In this document: one piece after another, positions 7,119-15,522 of the stretch
How the letters are laid out: each line of letters starts with the position of its first letter
How positions within the stretch are numbered: the first letter of the stretch is position 1
IMG/VR virus record: IMGVR_UViG_3300028392_001790
Coordinates: 1-51,568 of that record
From: a virus
DNA: 51,568 nt
Direction: 5' to 3' (one strand)
Translations under genes and position numbers: made by a program
Notes under the pieces: model-generated
The model's input: only the letters and a program-made list of their open reading frames with translations
Told to the model about the DNA's origin: nothing
The model's database searches: none

Positions 7119-7562
7119 TTAAATTGCGGAAAATGTTCCTACGGCTATCCAAGAAAGAAAACACGATAAATTGGATACTGGTGCACATGGAATTACATAA
7201 TATGTAAATCCACTGGTTGTAACTGAACCTATTGCAACAGTATATTTATAATTTGCTGGACTGGAACTTGTAAATTGTAAATTTGCAGTAACTACAGGTG
7301 CGGTAGTAAATTTATTTTTTCCCCAAGATACGGTATTAGTATAACCTTTAATTTTATCTACAGCAATTTTAGCTGTTAATGAAGCAAGGGTATCATTATA
7401 TGTTTTAGGAATAATACTTTGATTTCCCAGACTATCTCCAATAGTAACTCCGCTGGATGTGTCTCCTAAAGCTACCAACTGAACATTATTAATAATAGTT
7501 CTAATTGTATCTGCTGTTACTGGGTCTCCATCATTAATATTAACTGGTGTTAGTTGTACCAT
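7119..7562 (-). CDS. small tail-associated protein with H-type lectin-like C-terminus, 147 aa
   Basis: The N-terminal third looks like an attachment segment of a fibre or tail protein (GDPVTADTIRTIINNVQLV). The C-terminal 80 residues have the pattern of an H-type lectin or gp-like carbohydrate-binding beta sandwich (NKFTTAPVVTANL, then SGFTYYV, then LSWIAVGTF). A role in receptor recognition is a reasonable inference given its place after the S74 fibre. The ribosome site AAAGGAG lies in the last codons of the 52-aa gene upstream. It is the last gene of the tail operon and is followed by the hairpin at 7051-7075. Confidence 0.6.
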   Translation of the reverse strand: MVQLTPVNINDGDPVTADTIRTIINNVQLVALGDTSSGVTIGDSLGNQSIIPKTYNDTLASLTAKIAVDKIKGYTNTVSWGKNKFTTAPVVTANLQFTSSSPANYKYTVAIGSVTTSGFTYYVIPCAPVSNLSCFLSWIAVGTFSAI

Positions 7563-7564
7563 TT

Positions 7565-7723
7565 TTACTCCTTTGGTTGTTCCGCTGGAACTTCCTGGTT
7601 ATTTAATTGATCTGTTAATTGCGTAATTTCAGCACGAAGAATTGCCATGTTTGTCTCATACATTGAGACAAGTTGACCAATACGCTCTTGTAATGCTTGA
7701 ATTACTAATTCTGCTTTATCCAT
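7565..7723 (-). CDS. small coiled-coil protein after the S74 fibre, 52 aa
   Basis: ATG at 7723 overlaps the stop of the fibre gene by one base (TAATG). The 52 residues are almost all helical with hydrophobic heptads (LVIQALQERIGQLVS, then ILRAEITQLTDQL), predicting a coiled coil, and end in a Pro/Glu-rich tail. There is no membrane segment, so it is not an obvious holin. It may associate with the trimeric fibre encoded just upstream. No named family is recognised. Confidence 0.68.
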   Translation of the reverse strand: MDKAELVIQALQERIGQLVSMYETNMAILRAEITQLTDQLNNQEVPAEQPKE

Positions 7724-10419
7724 TATTTGCCTTTCAGTTCGGATACTTCTTGTTGTAATGATTCTACCATATTTGATAATTCTTGTACAGCTTTAATTAA
7801 TGGAGAAATAAAATCTTCGTATGCAAGGCCCTGTCTTGAATTTGGATCTGCTGGATCATCTAAAGCCCAGCCTGCAAAAGTATCTCCGACTCCATGGTTA
7901 TCTAAAACTTGTTTTACATCCTGTGCTACCAAGCCATAATGATATCTTGTTCCTTCTCTAGAAATAGTTTCTTTTATAACACGGCTTCCATCGGCATCTA
8001 ATACTACATTTTCTCCGTCCATTAAAGGAACATCTTGTTTATATACCATTTTAAATTTAGATGGATTTAAATCTTTAATAAAGTTTAATCCTAAATCTGT
8101 AGGCTGAATATCATTCTTAAGTCTTTTATCAGATGTTGAAATTGTAGTTGTTGTTGCATACAGTCTTACCCACCTATAAGAAGATAATCCTAAATTGCTT
8201 TCAGCATCTAAATAGGGATACCAATTACTTATTACGCCAGAAGTGTTAGCACTAATCATAGCTATAGCATTTATACCTAAACCATAATAAGGACCCAGGT
8301 AGGTTGTTGTTGGTGAATATCTAGGATAGTTTGTATGAAGAAAATCTGATCCAGACGAACCTATAGAAATTGATCCTCCAGATATTGTTCCTCCAGAAAG
8401 AGTTTGTCCAGTAAGAGTTCCAGCAGTAATTTTAGTTGCATCAATAGAAAAGGCGGAAATAAAATCTGCTACCACTGCATTTGCAGATATTGTTCCAGTT
8501 CTTATTAATCCACCCTCTATAGTTGTAGTATTTGTAGGATTAATACTTGTACTATTTATATATTGAACAATTGCATCTCTGTTAAAACTAGATGATGGCA
8601 AAGCATTTTGAGCTGCAGTAAATGCATTGTCTGCTTTTGTAGTAGCCGAAACAGCAGCAGCACTTGCATTATCTGCTTTTGTAGTAGCCGAAACAGCAGC
8701 AGCACTTGCATTATCTGCTTTTGTAGATGCAGATGAGGCTGTGCCACTTGCTGAATTTGCAGTAGATTGTGCTGCAACAATTGCATCCAAAGTGGCACCA
8801 GAACCAATAACAATATTTCCACTTATTTGTGCGCCTTGTGCATAAAGCACACCATTTTTGTCTACTTTAAATGATCCATAAGTTCCATTATTATTACCAA
8901 TCCAGAGTCTATAATTTGTATCAACTGCACTTAAAACAATTTGATCTGACGCTGCTGCGCCTAACGATAAATATCCAGTAGAAGATATTGTTGCACCATT
9001 TTGTGAAAATTTTGTTCCATCTATTGACCAGCCAGAAATAGATCCTTTTTGTGCAGATATTAATCCAGTAGAAGCATCTAACATAAATGTTTGTCCTGTT
9101 GAAATACTTGTACTTGTAGAATCATATCCATAAATACCGCCACTATTAAATCTTACTCTAGCCCCGCTATTTGGAGTTGGACCTGTATATAACGATCCTC
9201 CATTTAATTGTACATCCCCAGTAAAGGATCCGCCAGTTGCATTTATTTTACCTGTTGTATAAAGATTTGAACCATCCCAATATAAAAATGAAGATGAGCT
9301 TCCAACTCTAAATTGTCCAGTATTTAACCAATAATTATTTCCTTGATCAGTTGTAGATTTATTTAATATTATTCCGCTCCATGGCAATGATGCTGTCATT
9401 GTTGGAGTTGTTGTTATTGAATTATTTATAGTTTGAGTTATACCAGTTCCTATTTTAAATAGGTCTGCCGTTTTACCACCAATAGATAAAATAGACTTTA
9501 ATTGTGCCCATGCGTCTGAAGGGGCGCTGGGGTCCACTACGGGACCGAATGTGCCATTATATGGGGAGACCCACGATAGAGCATTATAAGGGCTCTTAGC
9601 GGTAACCTGATAATAATAGAGGGTATTTGGTACAAGGCCTTTGACTGTAAATGAAGTAGTGGTTTTTCCTTCTACCTGCCCATATTCCCAAATAGGATTT
9701 TGTGTTGTAATTGGATTTTGCGTAGTCCATCTAAGTACGTATCCCGAAGTATTTGAATCTGTATTTGCTGTCCAGCTAAAAGTAACTCCAGCACTAAACC
9801 CACTTTTATCATTTGCATCTATAAATGCTGTTGGTGCATTTACACTTGTTGGTGCGGATGGTGGCGTTGATGTATCTGGGTCAGAATTTTTTCCTGATAT
9901 GGGACCAGCAACAGTTCCATTAGGAGATTTGTGTAGATATTTATCTCTATAATAAACTTTAATATATCTTGTGGTATAGTCGGTGCCAGTTAATACTACA
10001 GCTTGATTTGCCGTTCCAATATAAACTACTTTTGAGCTATCATTAAAAATTCCATCTGGGCTTTCGTAAATAATTGTATCTACATAAGTTCCAAAACTTG
10101 GCTTATCCCATTTAATTCCATATGAACCAATGCCTTGTGTAACAACAACATTAGTTGGTTCTGTGCATTCATTTGGTGGGCTGTACGATAAAAAATATGT
10201 TGCTGATCTTGGGCCTTCAATTATCCCGTTTGGATCTTGATATAAATAAGAAAATGTAAATCCATATTTAGCAAATAATTTTACTTGAAGATTATCTATT
10301 GTTACAGTATAAGAATCTTGAGATTGCAAAGAAGCAGCATTATTTCCAGCAGATGTAGTTTTGCTTAGGTCTGGTGTGTTAGCAGAGGCAGCGTTTCCTC
10401 CATCTATTGCTGGTAGCAT
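7723..10419 (-). CDS. tail fibre/tip protein with FnIII domains and C-terminal S74 chaperone, 898 aa
   Basis: A large modular virion protein. Two fibronectin type III-like domains occupy about residues 80-300 (PTNVVVTQG...GIKWDKP, then FSWTANTDSNTSGYVLRW and LVPNTLYYYQVTAKSP). A beta-rich stalk follows with repeated GG/SG turns, then an alanine-rich segment with a perfect 14-residue repeat (about 565-600). The last 130 residues are a peptidase S74 intramolecular chaperone, starting STSDKRLKNDI, with HYGLVAQDV and the terminal coiled coil. S74 domains help fibres trimerise and then cut themselves off at the conserved serine. It is probably the receptor-binding tip or fibre. A related S74 domain ends the collagen-like protein at 34859-35995. 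Confidence 0.85.
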   Translation of the reverse strand: MLPAIDGGNAASANTPDLSKTTSAGNNAASLQSQDSYTVTIDNLQVKLFAKYGFTFSYLYQDPNGIIEGPRSATYFLSYSPPNECTEPTNVVVTQGIGSYGIKWDKPSFGTYVDTIIYESPDGIFNDSSKVVYIGTANQAVVLTGTDYTTRYIKVYYRDKYLHKSPNGTVAGPISGKNSDPDTSTPPSAPTSVNAPTAFIDANDKSGFSAGVTFSWTANTDSNTSGYVLRWTTQNPITTQNPIWEYGQVEGKTTTSFTVKGLVPNTLYYYQVTAKSPYNALSWVSPYNGTFGPVVDPSAPSDAWAQLKSILSIGGKTADLFKIGTGITQTINNSITTTPTMTASLPWSGIILNKSTTDQGNNYWLNTGQFRVGSSSSFLYWDGSNLYTTGKINATGGSFTGDVQLNGGSLYTGPTPNSGARVRFNSGGIYGYDSTSTSISTGQTFMLDASTGLISAQKGSISGWSIDGTKFSQNGATISSTGYLSLGAAASDQIVLSAVDTNYRLWIGNNNGTYGSFKVDKNGVLYAQGAQISGNIVIGSGATLDAIVAAQSTANSASGTASSASTKADNASAAAVSATTKADNASAAAVSATTKADNAFTAAQNALPSSSFNRDAIVQYINSTSINPTNTTTIEGGLIRTGTISANAVVADFISAFSIDATKITAGTLTGQTLSGGTISGGSISIGSSGSDFLHTNYPRYSPTTTYLGPYYGLGINAIAMISANTSGVISNWYPYLDAESNLGLSSYRWVRLYATTTTISTSDKRLKNDIQPTDLGLNFIKDLNPSKFKMVYKQDVPLMDGENVVLDADGSRVIKETISREGTRYHYGLVAQDVKQVLDNHGVGDTFAGWALDDPADPNSRQGLAYEDFISPLIKAVQELSNMVESLQQEVSELKGK
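8625..8729 (-). repeat. 42-bp tandem repeat inside the S74 fibre gene
   Basis: Two full copies and part of a third of a 42-bp unit (beginning CATTATCTGCTTTTGTAG on the plus strand) start at 8625, 8667 and 8709. Each unit encodes 14 residues (two heptads) of the coiled-coil stalk (ASAAAVSATTKADN). The near-identity at DNA level suggests recent duplication and a length-variable stalk. Confidence 0.9.
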
Positions 10420-10420
10420 G

Positions 10421-11383
10421 TTAGAAAGTCAGCCCTATTCTATATTCTATGTCCGTTGAAATTCCATATGGTTTTGATATTGGTGTAGATAACACTGAAC
10501 GGCTTATCATTCCATAAATTGTGCTAAATGCATCCTCATCATTTACTCTGAGGCCATCTAATAATACAACAGTACTGCCAGAAGATTTTGCTACAGCTCC
10601 AATAGATATTTTAATAATTGATGTTGCATCTGGTGTGCCTGAATTATATCCAGAATTATATAAACCATTAAGGCTTAATTTACTTAATTTATTTCCAGTG
10701 GTAGATTTTGCTGGGAATCTGCCCTCATAATATGAAGTTAATGAACTATAAAATCTTACAAAAATATAATCAAGATTTAAATCTTGTTGGTTAAATGCTA
10801 AAGTTAAACTATCATTTGTTGAATACCCAGACAAATCAAATGTGGTATTAACTGTGTACTTAGATGATTGAGATGCTAATGGATTTAATTTAAACCAAAG
10901 ATTTCCAATTAAAGGACTTGGTGTAGTTACTGTAACTGCTTGGTTTCCTGAATCATCTAACCAATATAAATTATTTTCAAATGTACTTACATATCTGCTA
11001 GAGTAATCCGTATTGCCTTGAGTGGTTGTATTAAATAATCCCAACTCTGAAATTGTTCCTACAATATCATTTGGAATAGTTGTTTTATATACAACAGCAT
11101 AAGTTGAGTTACCAGTAAGTGAATCTGTTTGTATATCCATAGTTCCCAAATTAACTGCTGACCTATAAATTTCAAAATCTAATTGAGTATCATTAGCTGT
11201 CGTTGAAGTACCGCCATCTAGTAATGGACCACCAATACCAACTGCAATATCTTTTTCGTTAAAATTAACAGAGCCAGCTAAATATGATGTTAAAAATCTT
11301 TTTCCAAATTTAGTTAATAAATTTGATTGACGTGCAACTTCTTTTCCATTTTGATAAATTATATACGTTCCAGTTAAATTCAT
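10421..11383 (-). CDS. minor tail/baseplate protein, 320 aa, unknown family
   Basis: A beta-rich virion protein between two tail genes. ATG at 11383 is preceded by GGGGGATAAA; an in-frame start 27 bases upstream is less likely because it overlaps the preceding gene. The N-terminus (GTYIIYQNGKEVARQSNLLTKFGKRFLTSYLAG) resembles phage proteins that begin by mentioning a free end or top of a tail fibre attachment. The rest alternates Ser/Thr-rich strands. No catalytic motif is seen. Context supports a structural role at the tail tip. Confidence 0.6.
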   Translation of the reverse strand: MNLTGTYIIYQNGKEVARQSNLLTKFGKRFLTSYLAGSVNFNEKDIAVGIGGPLLDGGTSTTANDTQLDFEIYRSAVNLGTMDIQTDSLTGNSTYAVVYKTTIPNDIVGTISELGLFNTTTQGNTDYSSRYVSTFENNLYWLDDSGNQAVTVTTPSPLIGNLWFKLNPLASQSSKYTVNTTFDLSGYSTNDSLTLAFNQQDLNLDYIFVRFYSSLTSYYEGRFPAKSTTGNKLSKLSLNGLYNSGYNSGTPDATSIIKISIGAVAKSSGSTVVLLDGLRVNDEDAFSTIYGMISRSVLSTPISKPYGISTDIEYRIGLTF

Positions 11384-11384
11384 T

Positions 11385-11759
11385 TTATCCCCCAGATCCT
11401 TTAACCCCAACGACTGAGGCCCCTACGTGATTTCTAACTACAAAAACTACTTTTACTTTATCTACACCATTAAGATCTGTGTACTTGCTTGCTGTTGCAG
11501 AAATAATATCTGCTAAATCGGGTGCATCTAATTCTAAAACATCTGGGTTATCGGGTACATCAAGATTAGTTGGATCTTCTGGTGGTGTCACAGCAGGAGT
11601 GTCTGCTGGTACTGCTCCAAGTTGTCCGTCTGACTGAAAGTCATACGGATTCATTAATTCATAATGCTCTGGCTTTAAAACGTCAGCTAAATTGCTTCCC
11701 GCTGCTAATTGAATTTTAGGTGGGGTTGTTATTTGTGAAGGTTTTATTTTATTGACCAT
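11385..11759 (-). CDS. small tail-module protein, 124 aa, proline/aspartate-rich linker
   Basis: The protein has a short N-terminal segment, a central Pro/Asp-rich unstructured region (VTPPEDPTNLDVPDNPDVLELDA) and a C-terminal beta segment ending in VVGVKGSGG. It sits between the large tail protein at 11780 and the protein at 10421. No family is recognised. The disordered middle would suit a connector between tail-tip proteins. The ribosome site is weak, but the gene fills the gap exactly and is in the operon orientation. Confidence 0.6.
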   Translation of the reverse strand: MVNKIKPSQITTPPKIQLAAGSNLADVLKPEHYELMNPYDFQSDGQLGAVPADTPAVTPPEDPTNLDVPDNPDVLELDAPDLADIISATASKYTDLNGVDKVKVVFVVRNHVGASVVGVKGSGG

Positions 11760-11779
11760 TTTAATATTTTACCATTTTC

Positions 11780-14700
11780 TTAAATATAAATCGACCTAGC
11801 AACTATATTAGTCGTTAAACCATCTTGCCAAACTTGAGTTACATCTAAAACAATATATTTTGATATAGAATATCCTGTTGGAACTGTATCCTCTGATGAA
11901 TATAAATTATTAGATAAATAAGATATTTCTACAATATCACCAATTTGTAAAAGTGGGTTACCAAATACTTCCATTGTAATAACCGCCTGTTGTTTTGACC
12001 ATTGAGTTTTCATCCAATCTGAAAGAGCTTTGGCCTCTGTTTCTTTTTGTATCCAAAGAGAATCAAATGCAATTTGGTCTTGTGCAATTACTCCAGAATA
12101 TGCTGGGTCTAAATATGTGAGTGTATCCCCAGGATTTATTGAATCTCCAATTACTGTAAATCTTTTAACGGTATCATCTGCCAAAGCAATTGGAGCAGAA
12201 GTATTATTTAAAACATATGCTTTCATTCCAAATGAATCTAATGATGATCCAACTAAAGTTACATTAGGGTTTAAAGTAACGATTGCATATTTAGGTATTC
12301 CTGGTCTAGAGGTGTATTTAGATTCTATATATTTTAATTCTCTTGCCACTGGGCCGAATTCTTCTAAGTACGCAGCGGTTTGAATTTCAGTTCCTTTGTT
12401 TAAAACAAATTTACCAAATTTTTGAACTAAATAAGAATTGCTTCCTAAAAATCCAGCATATAAATTATATGTATCATTACTTTTAAATTGAGTATCCGTT
12501 ATAGGTAATGAATATACATAATCATAATAAGCATTGCCAGACATTGATCCTAATCCAATATAATTTGTTATTGGTAAAGATTCTATTAATCCTGTTGCCG
12601 TTCCATCTTGTGCAGTTATTAAAGCATTATTTATCATTATTTTAAAAGCTGTTACATATTTACCTTTAGTGTTTAAAGCTCTTTCTGCTTTAATATCTAT
12701 TTTATATAAAGAGCCACCATAAATATTTTGAATAGAGGAGTTTTGATCTTTTTGAGAATCAGTTAATACTGTTTTAACTCCATTATCAATTCTATATAAT
12801 TGAACTGCCCTTGTAGCTAAATCTTTATTTGAAGCACTAATTTGAGTTCCTATTTCTAATATATATCCAGTTTTAAAATCAGAACTTAATGAAAAAGCAA
12901 TACATCCAATTGACGTTTGAACGCCAGAAGCTTTACCATTTTTATCGTATGTTACTGGAAAAAACATATTTGTGCCTAGTGCATATGAGGAAGTTGATCC
13001 AGTGAGTTTTGCTGTTGTTGTTGCTATTGTATGTGTTCCGCTGGTAGGTGGCTTAATACATAAAAATGATTTTGGAACCATATTATTAGATGAATCACCA
13101 GAATCTAAAGAAATTAAATTATTTGCATCTGTTAGTGTGTGAGCTTTAGTATCCAATAAATGAGTAGTCCATTTGTTTAAAATTGATGCTACATCTACTG
13201 TGTGAGTCATATCAGATGCATAAGGTGTGGACATGCTATCTAAAATATTAAATGCATTTCTTGTTTTAATTCTTAAATTACCAGTAGCTTTAAAAGACAT
13301 TGGTTTAGATAAAGATTGATATTTTGCTAAATCGATATCAGCTGTTATCCAAACATTTTTAGGATAAACAACTTGACCTTGCTGTGTGCTAATAAAATTT
13401 TGTTTTGCTGCTGTGTATTCATTTAAATCAATATATTGATATTGAACAGCATCATATTCTATAATCTCATGATTAATTACAACATATCCAGATTTTGATG
13501 AAAAAGAATTATCTAACTCTGGAATATATTCTAAATGAATTACACCTGATGGTGCGTTAGTTTCTGCGGGAGCAAATTGTAAAAGGGATTGAGTTAGCGC
13601 ACCTGCTCCTAAATATGTTATTGGTTGCTGATACAGTGGATCAGATGAATTAGAATATGCACTGTTGGACCAAGCGTTATAATTTACTTTTACAGCTTTT
13701 GAAGACGGTACATCTTCTTTTGATAAAGAAACAATATTTGCTAAAAAAGGATCTTTATTATCATGCCTAAACATATAATTGGTTAGTTGATCTTTATTAA
13801 ATAGCCATTCTCTTGTATAAAATTGCAAAATATCGTATTCATCAAATGAAGCTATCATTTGTGTATCTTTACATAAATCTTGAATTAATTGCCATACAGT
13901 TTTTGTATCGTCTGTAAACCAATAATAAGGAGATATTGTTGAAGAGTCTGTGGTAGTGGTATTAAAGTTATAATTAGTAAATCCTACTCCATCTAATAAT
14001 CTTCTAATAATTGCTTGTGAATTAGAATTTTCAATAAGAATATCTGGTGTAATTATTTCTTGTAAATATTTTGCTCCATCCAAAGCAGTAATTGTTATGT
14101 CGCCAAATTCTGACAATGTAGAAGAATCTACATAATAAACTCCTTGTGGGATAACATCTGTTTGATTTAAAATAATTGATGGAATAACTTTTATATTTTT
14201 AAATAAATTAATTTTTGAACTATTAAAAGATAAAGTTTTATCATAATCAAATCCAGTACCATCATAACAAGTTAAATTTAAACTTAATGAATTAGATGTA
14301 ACATCTCCTACTGGCATTATTTGAGTAGTTCCATTTGAAGCTTGTTTAGTAATCGTAAACCCTGATAAATAATTTGTTACATTTTGAACGTATCTAGCTG
14401 AAGCTTCTATAACTCCAAGATATGAATTAGCAACATCAATTGATGTTACATTAACATTTAATGAAGTAATTGCTACTGGCGTAGTTGGAGTTGTAAAAGC
14501 TGTAGTAGACCATGTTAATCCATTATAATAAAGTTCAACAACGCCAGAATTTGGCACGACGGCATTTGTAGATATTGTTGTTCCATTTAAACTTATTGTC
14601 CATGCTGTTGGCTTTGAGTGGGAAACTTCAAATTTAATTACTATTTTATTTGTTGCAGCAGTTTTAGCTTGCGGATAAGACACAGTTATATTCGCATTAT

Positions 14701-15073
14701 TTAAAGTATTCCCTGATGCTCGATTGCTTATCCAGTATTTATATACAGTTTTATCTCCTGGGTAGTAGAGTCTATACGGCATTGTAGATGAAGTTGAATA
14801 TGCCAATGTTGGTTCTGTTACAGATGAGTTCATTATAAAATATTTAATTCCGCCAGATTTTGGTCTTCTTGGATCAATAATAGTTGTTATTGGAAAAAGT
14901 TTAAGAAATGGAGTTGTATCTCCCGCAGGAGTTTGCGTATTCCCACCTGTATTTGTTATGGTAACACCATCAATAAGCTCATTCATATTATATTCAATTA
15001 AACATGAGGGTGCTGCAATAACAGATTGAGATGTTTCTAATTGCGTTAATGTTGTAGAAGTTGCAGAAATCAT
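11780..15073 (-). CDS. large minor tail protein (tail tip/baseplate hub-like), 1097 aa
   Basis: ATG at 15073 overlaps the upstream stop as ATGA and is preceded by GGAAGAAG; a longer frame begins 30 bases upstream but within the previous gene. The protein is beta-rich with many Asn/Ser/Thr. The region around residues 380-520 (LIQDLCKDTQMIASFDEYDILQFY) resembles hub-like baseplate proteins. A segment at about 730-870 has a concanavalin-like pattern. The C-terminus (VITMEVFGNPLLQIGDIVEISY) resembles the end of tail proteins such as gp27/Tal types. By position, two genes after the tape measure, it should be part of the tail tip complex. The domain calls are tentative; the structural role is fairly safe. 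Confidence 0.68.
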   Translation of the reverse strand: MISATSTTLTQLETSQSVIAAPSCLIEYNMNELIDGVTITNTGGNTQTPAGDTTPFLKLFPITTIIDPRRPKSGGIKYFIMNSSVTEPTLAYSTSSTMPYRLYYPGDKTVYKYWISNRASGNTLNNANITVSYPQAKTAATNKIVIKFEVSHSKPTAWTISLNGTTISTNAVVPNSGVVELYYNGLTWSTTAFTTPTTPVAITSLNVNVTSIDVANSYLGVIEASARYVQNVTNYLSGFTITKQASNGTTQIMPVGDVTSNSLSLNLTCYDGTGFDYDKTLSFNSSKINLFKNIKVIPSIILNQTDVIPQGVYYVDSSTLSEFGDITITALDGAKYLQEIITPDILIENSNSQAIIRRLLDGVGFTNYNFNTTTTDSSTISPYYWFTDDTKTVWQLIQDLCKDTQMIASFDEYDILQFYTREWLFNKDQLTNYMFRHDNKDPFLANIVSLSKEDVPSSKAVKVNYNAWSNSAYSNSSDPLYQQPITYLGAGALTQSLLQFAPAETNAPSGVIHLEYIPELDNSFSSKSGYVVINHEIIEYDAVQYQYIDLNEYTAAKQNFISTQQGQVVYPKNVWITADIDLAKYQSLSKPMSFKATGNLRIKTRNAFNILDSMSTPYASDMTHTVDVASILNKWTTHLLDTKAHTLTDANNLISLDSGDSSNNMVPKSFLCIKPPTSGTHTIATTTAKLTGSTSSYALGTNMFFPVTYDKNGKASGVQTSIGCIAFSLSSDFKTGYILEIGTQISASNKDLATRAVQLYRIDNGVKTVLTDSQKDQNSSIQNIYGGSLYKIDIKAERALNTKGKYVTAFKIMINNALITAQDGTATGLIESLPITNYIGLGSMSGNAYYDYVYSLPITDTQFKSNDTYNLYAGFLGSNSYLVQKFGKFVLNKGTEIQTAAYLEEFGPVARELKYIESKYTSRPGIPKYAIVTLNPNVTLVGSSLDSFGMKAYVLNNTSAPIALADDTVKRFTVIGDSINPGDTLTYLDPAYSGVIAQDQIAFDSLWIQKETEAKALSDWMKTQWSKQQAVITMEVFGNPLLQIGDIVEISYLSNNLYSSEDTVPTGYSISKYIVLDVTQVWQDGLTTNIVARSIYI

Positions 15074-15522
15074 ACTTCTTCCATGCCTAGGCTGATGTCC
15101 CAAAACTCCTGTGCTTCGTCTGACGTTTTGCCTTTAACATTTCGCTTAGCCAATGTCATTGAAAATTGTGTAAATGATACTAAATAAATATTATTTCTTG
15201 TTAAATTATAAGAAACTTTAACTTGAAATGTACCAGTTCCTGCGCCATGATAAAAAGACCTTAAGTCTTCTGCTCCCCAGCCACCATCAACTGTTAGAGT
15301 AGAATTAGATGGAACAGTTGACCAACTAGTAGATAATGTAGTTTTATCCGCAATAAATAATTTTCTTAATGTACCGTTTGACATTCTTTGAGTTTTTTCA
15401 ATTCTTGAGCTATCTATGGTTAATGGAGAGCGATTATGTTCGGTAATTTTTTGCCATATTGGGTTTAAAATTGTTCCAGTATTAATATATAGAAGTGATC
15501 CTACTGGCAAATAAATTGTCAT
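15070..15522 (-). CDS. distal tail-like protein, 150 aa
   Basis: Encoded directly after the tape measure gene, where siphophages place the distal tail protein. The protein is beta-rich (GTLRKLFIADKTTLSTSWSTVPSN, then GTGTFQVKVSY) and ends with an acidic tail. Start and stop both couple by ATGA overlaps with the tape measure and the tail protein downstream. It is small compared with typical Dit proteins, so it may be a minor tail protein rather than a true Dit. Confidence in the gene is high, in the exact role moderate. Confidence 0.65.
   Translation of the reverse strand: MTIYLPVGSLLYINTGTILNPIWQKITEHNRSPLTIDSSRIEKTQRMSNGTLRKLFIADKTTLSTSWSTVPSNSTLTVDGGWGAEDLRSFYHGAGTGTFQVKVSYNLTRNNIYLVSFTQFSMTLAKRNVKGKTSDEAQEFWDISLGMEEV

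Noticed and set aside
7565-7723. 52-aa protein as a holin
   Set aside because: It has no membrane segment; the hydrophobic residues follow a coiled-coil heptad pattern.
8625-8729. Regular 42-bp repeats as a CRISPR array
   Set aside because: Units are directly adjacent with no spacers and encode coiled-coil heptads. The same applies to the repeat tracts at 42461 and 49640.
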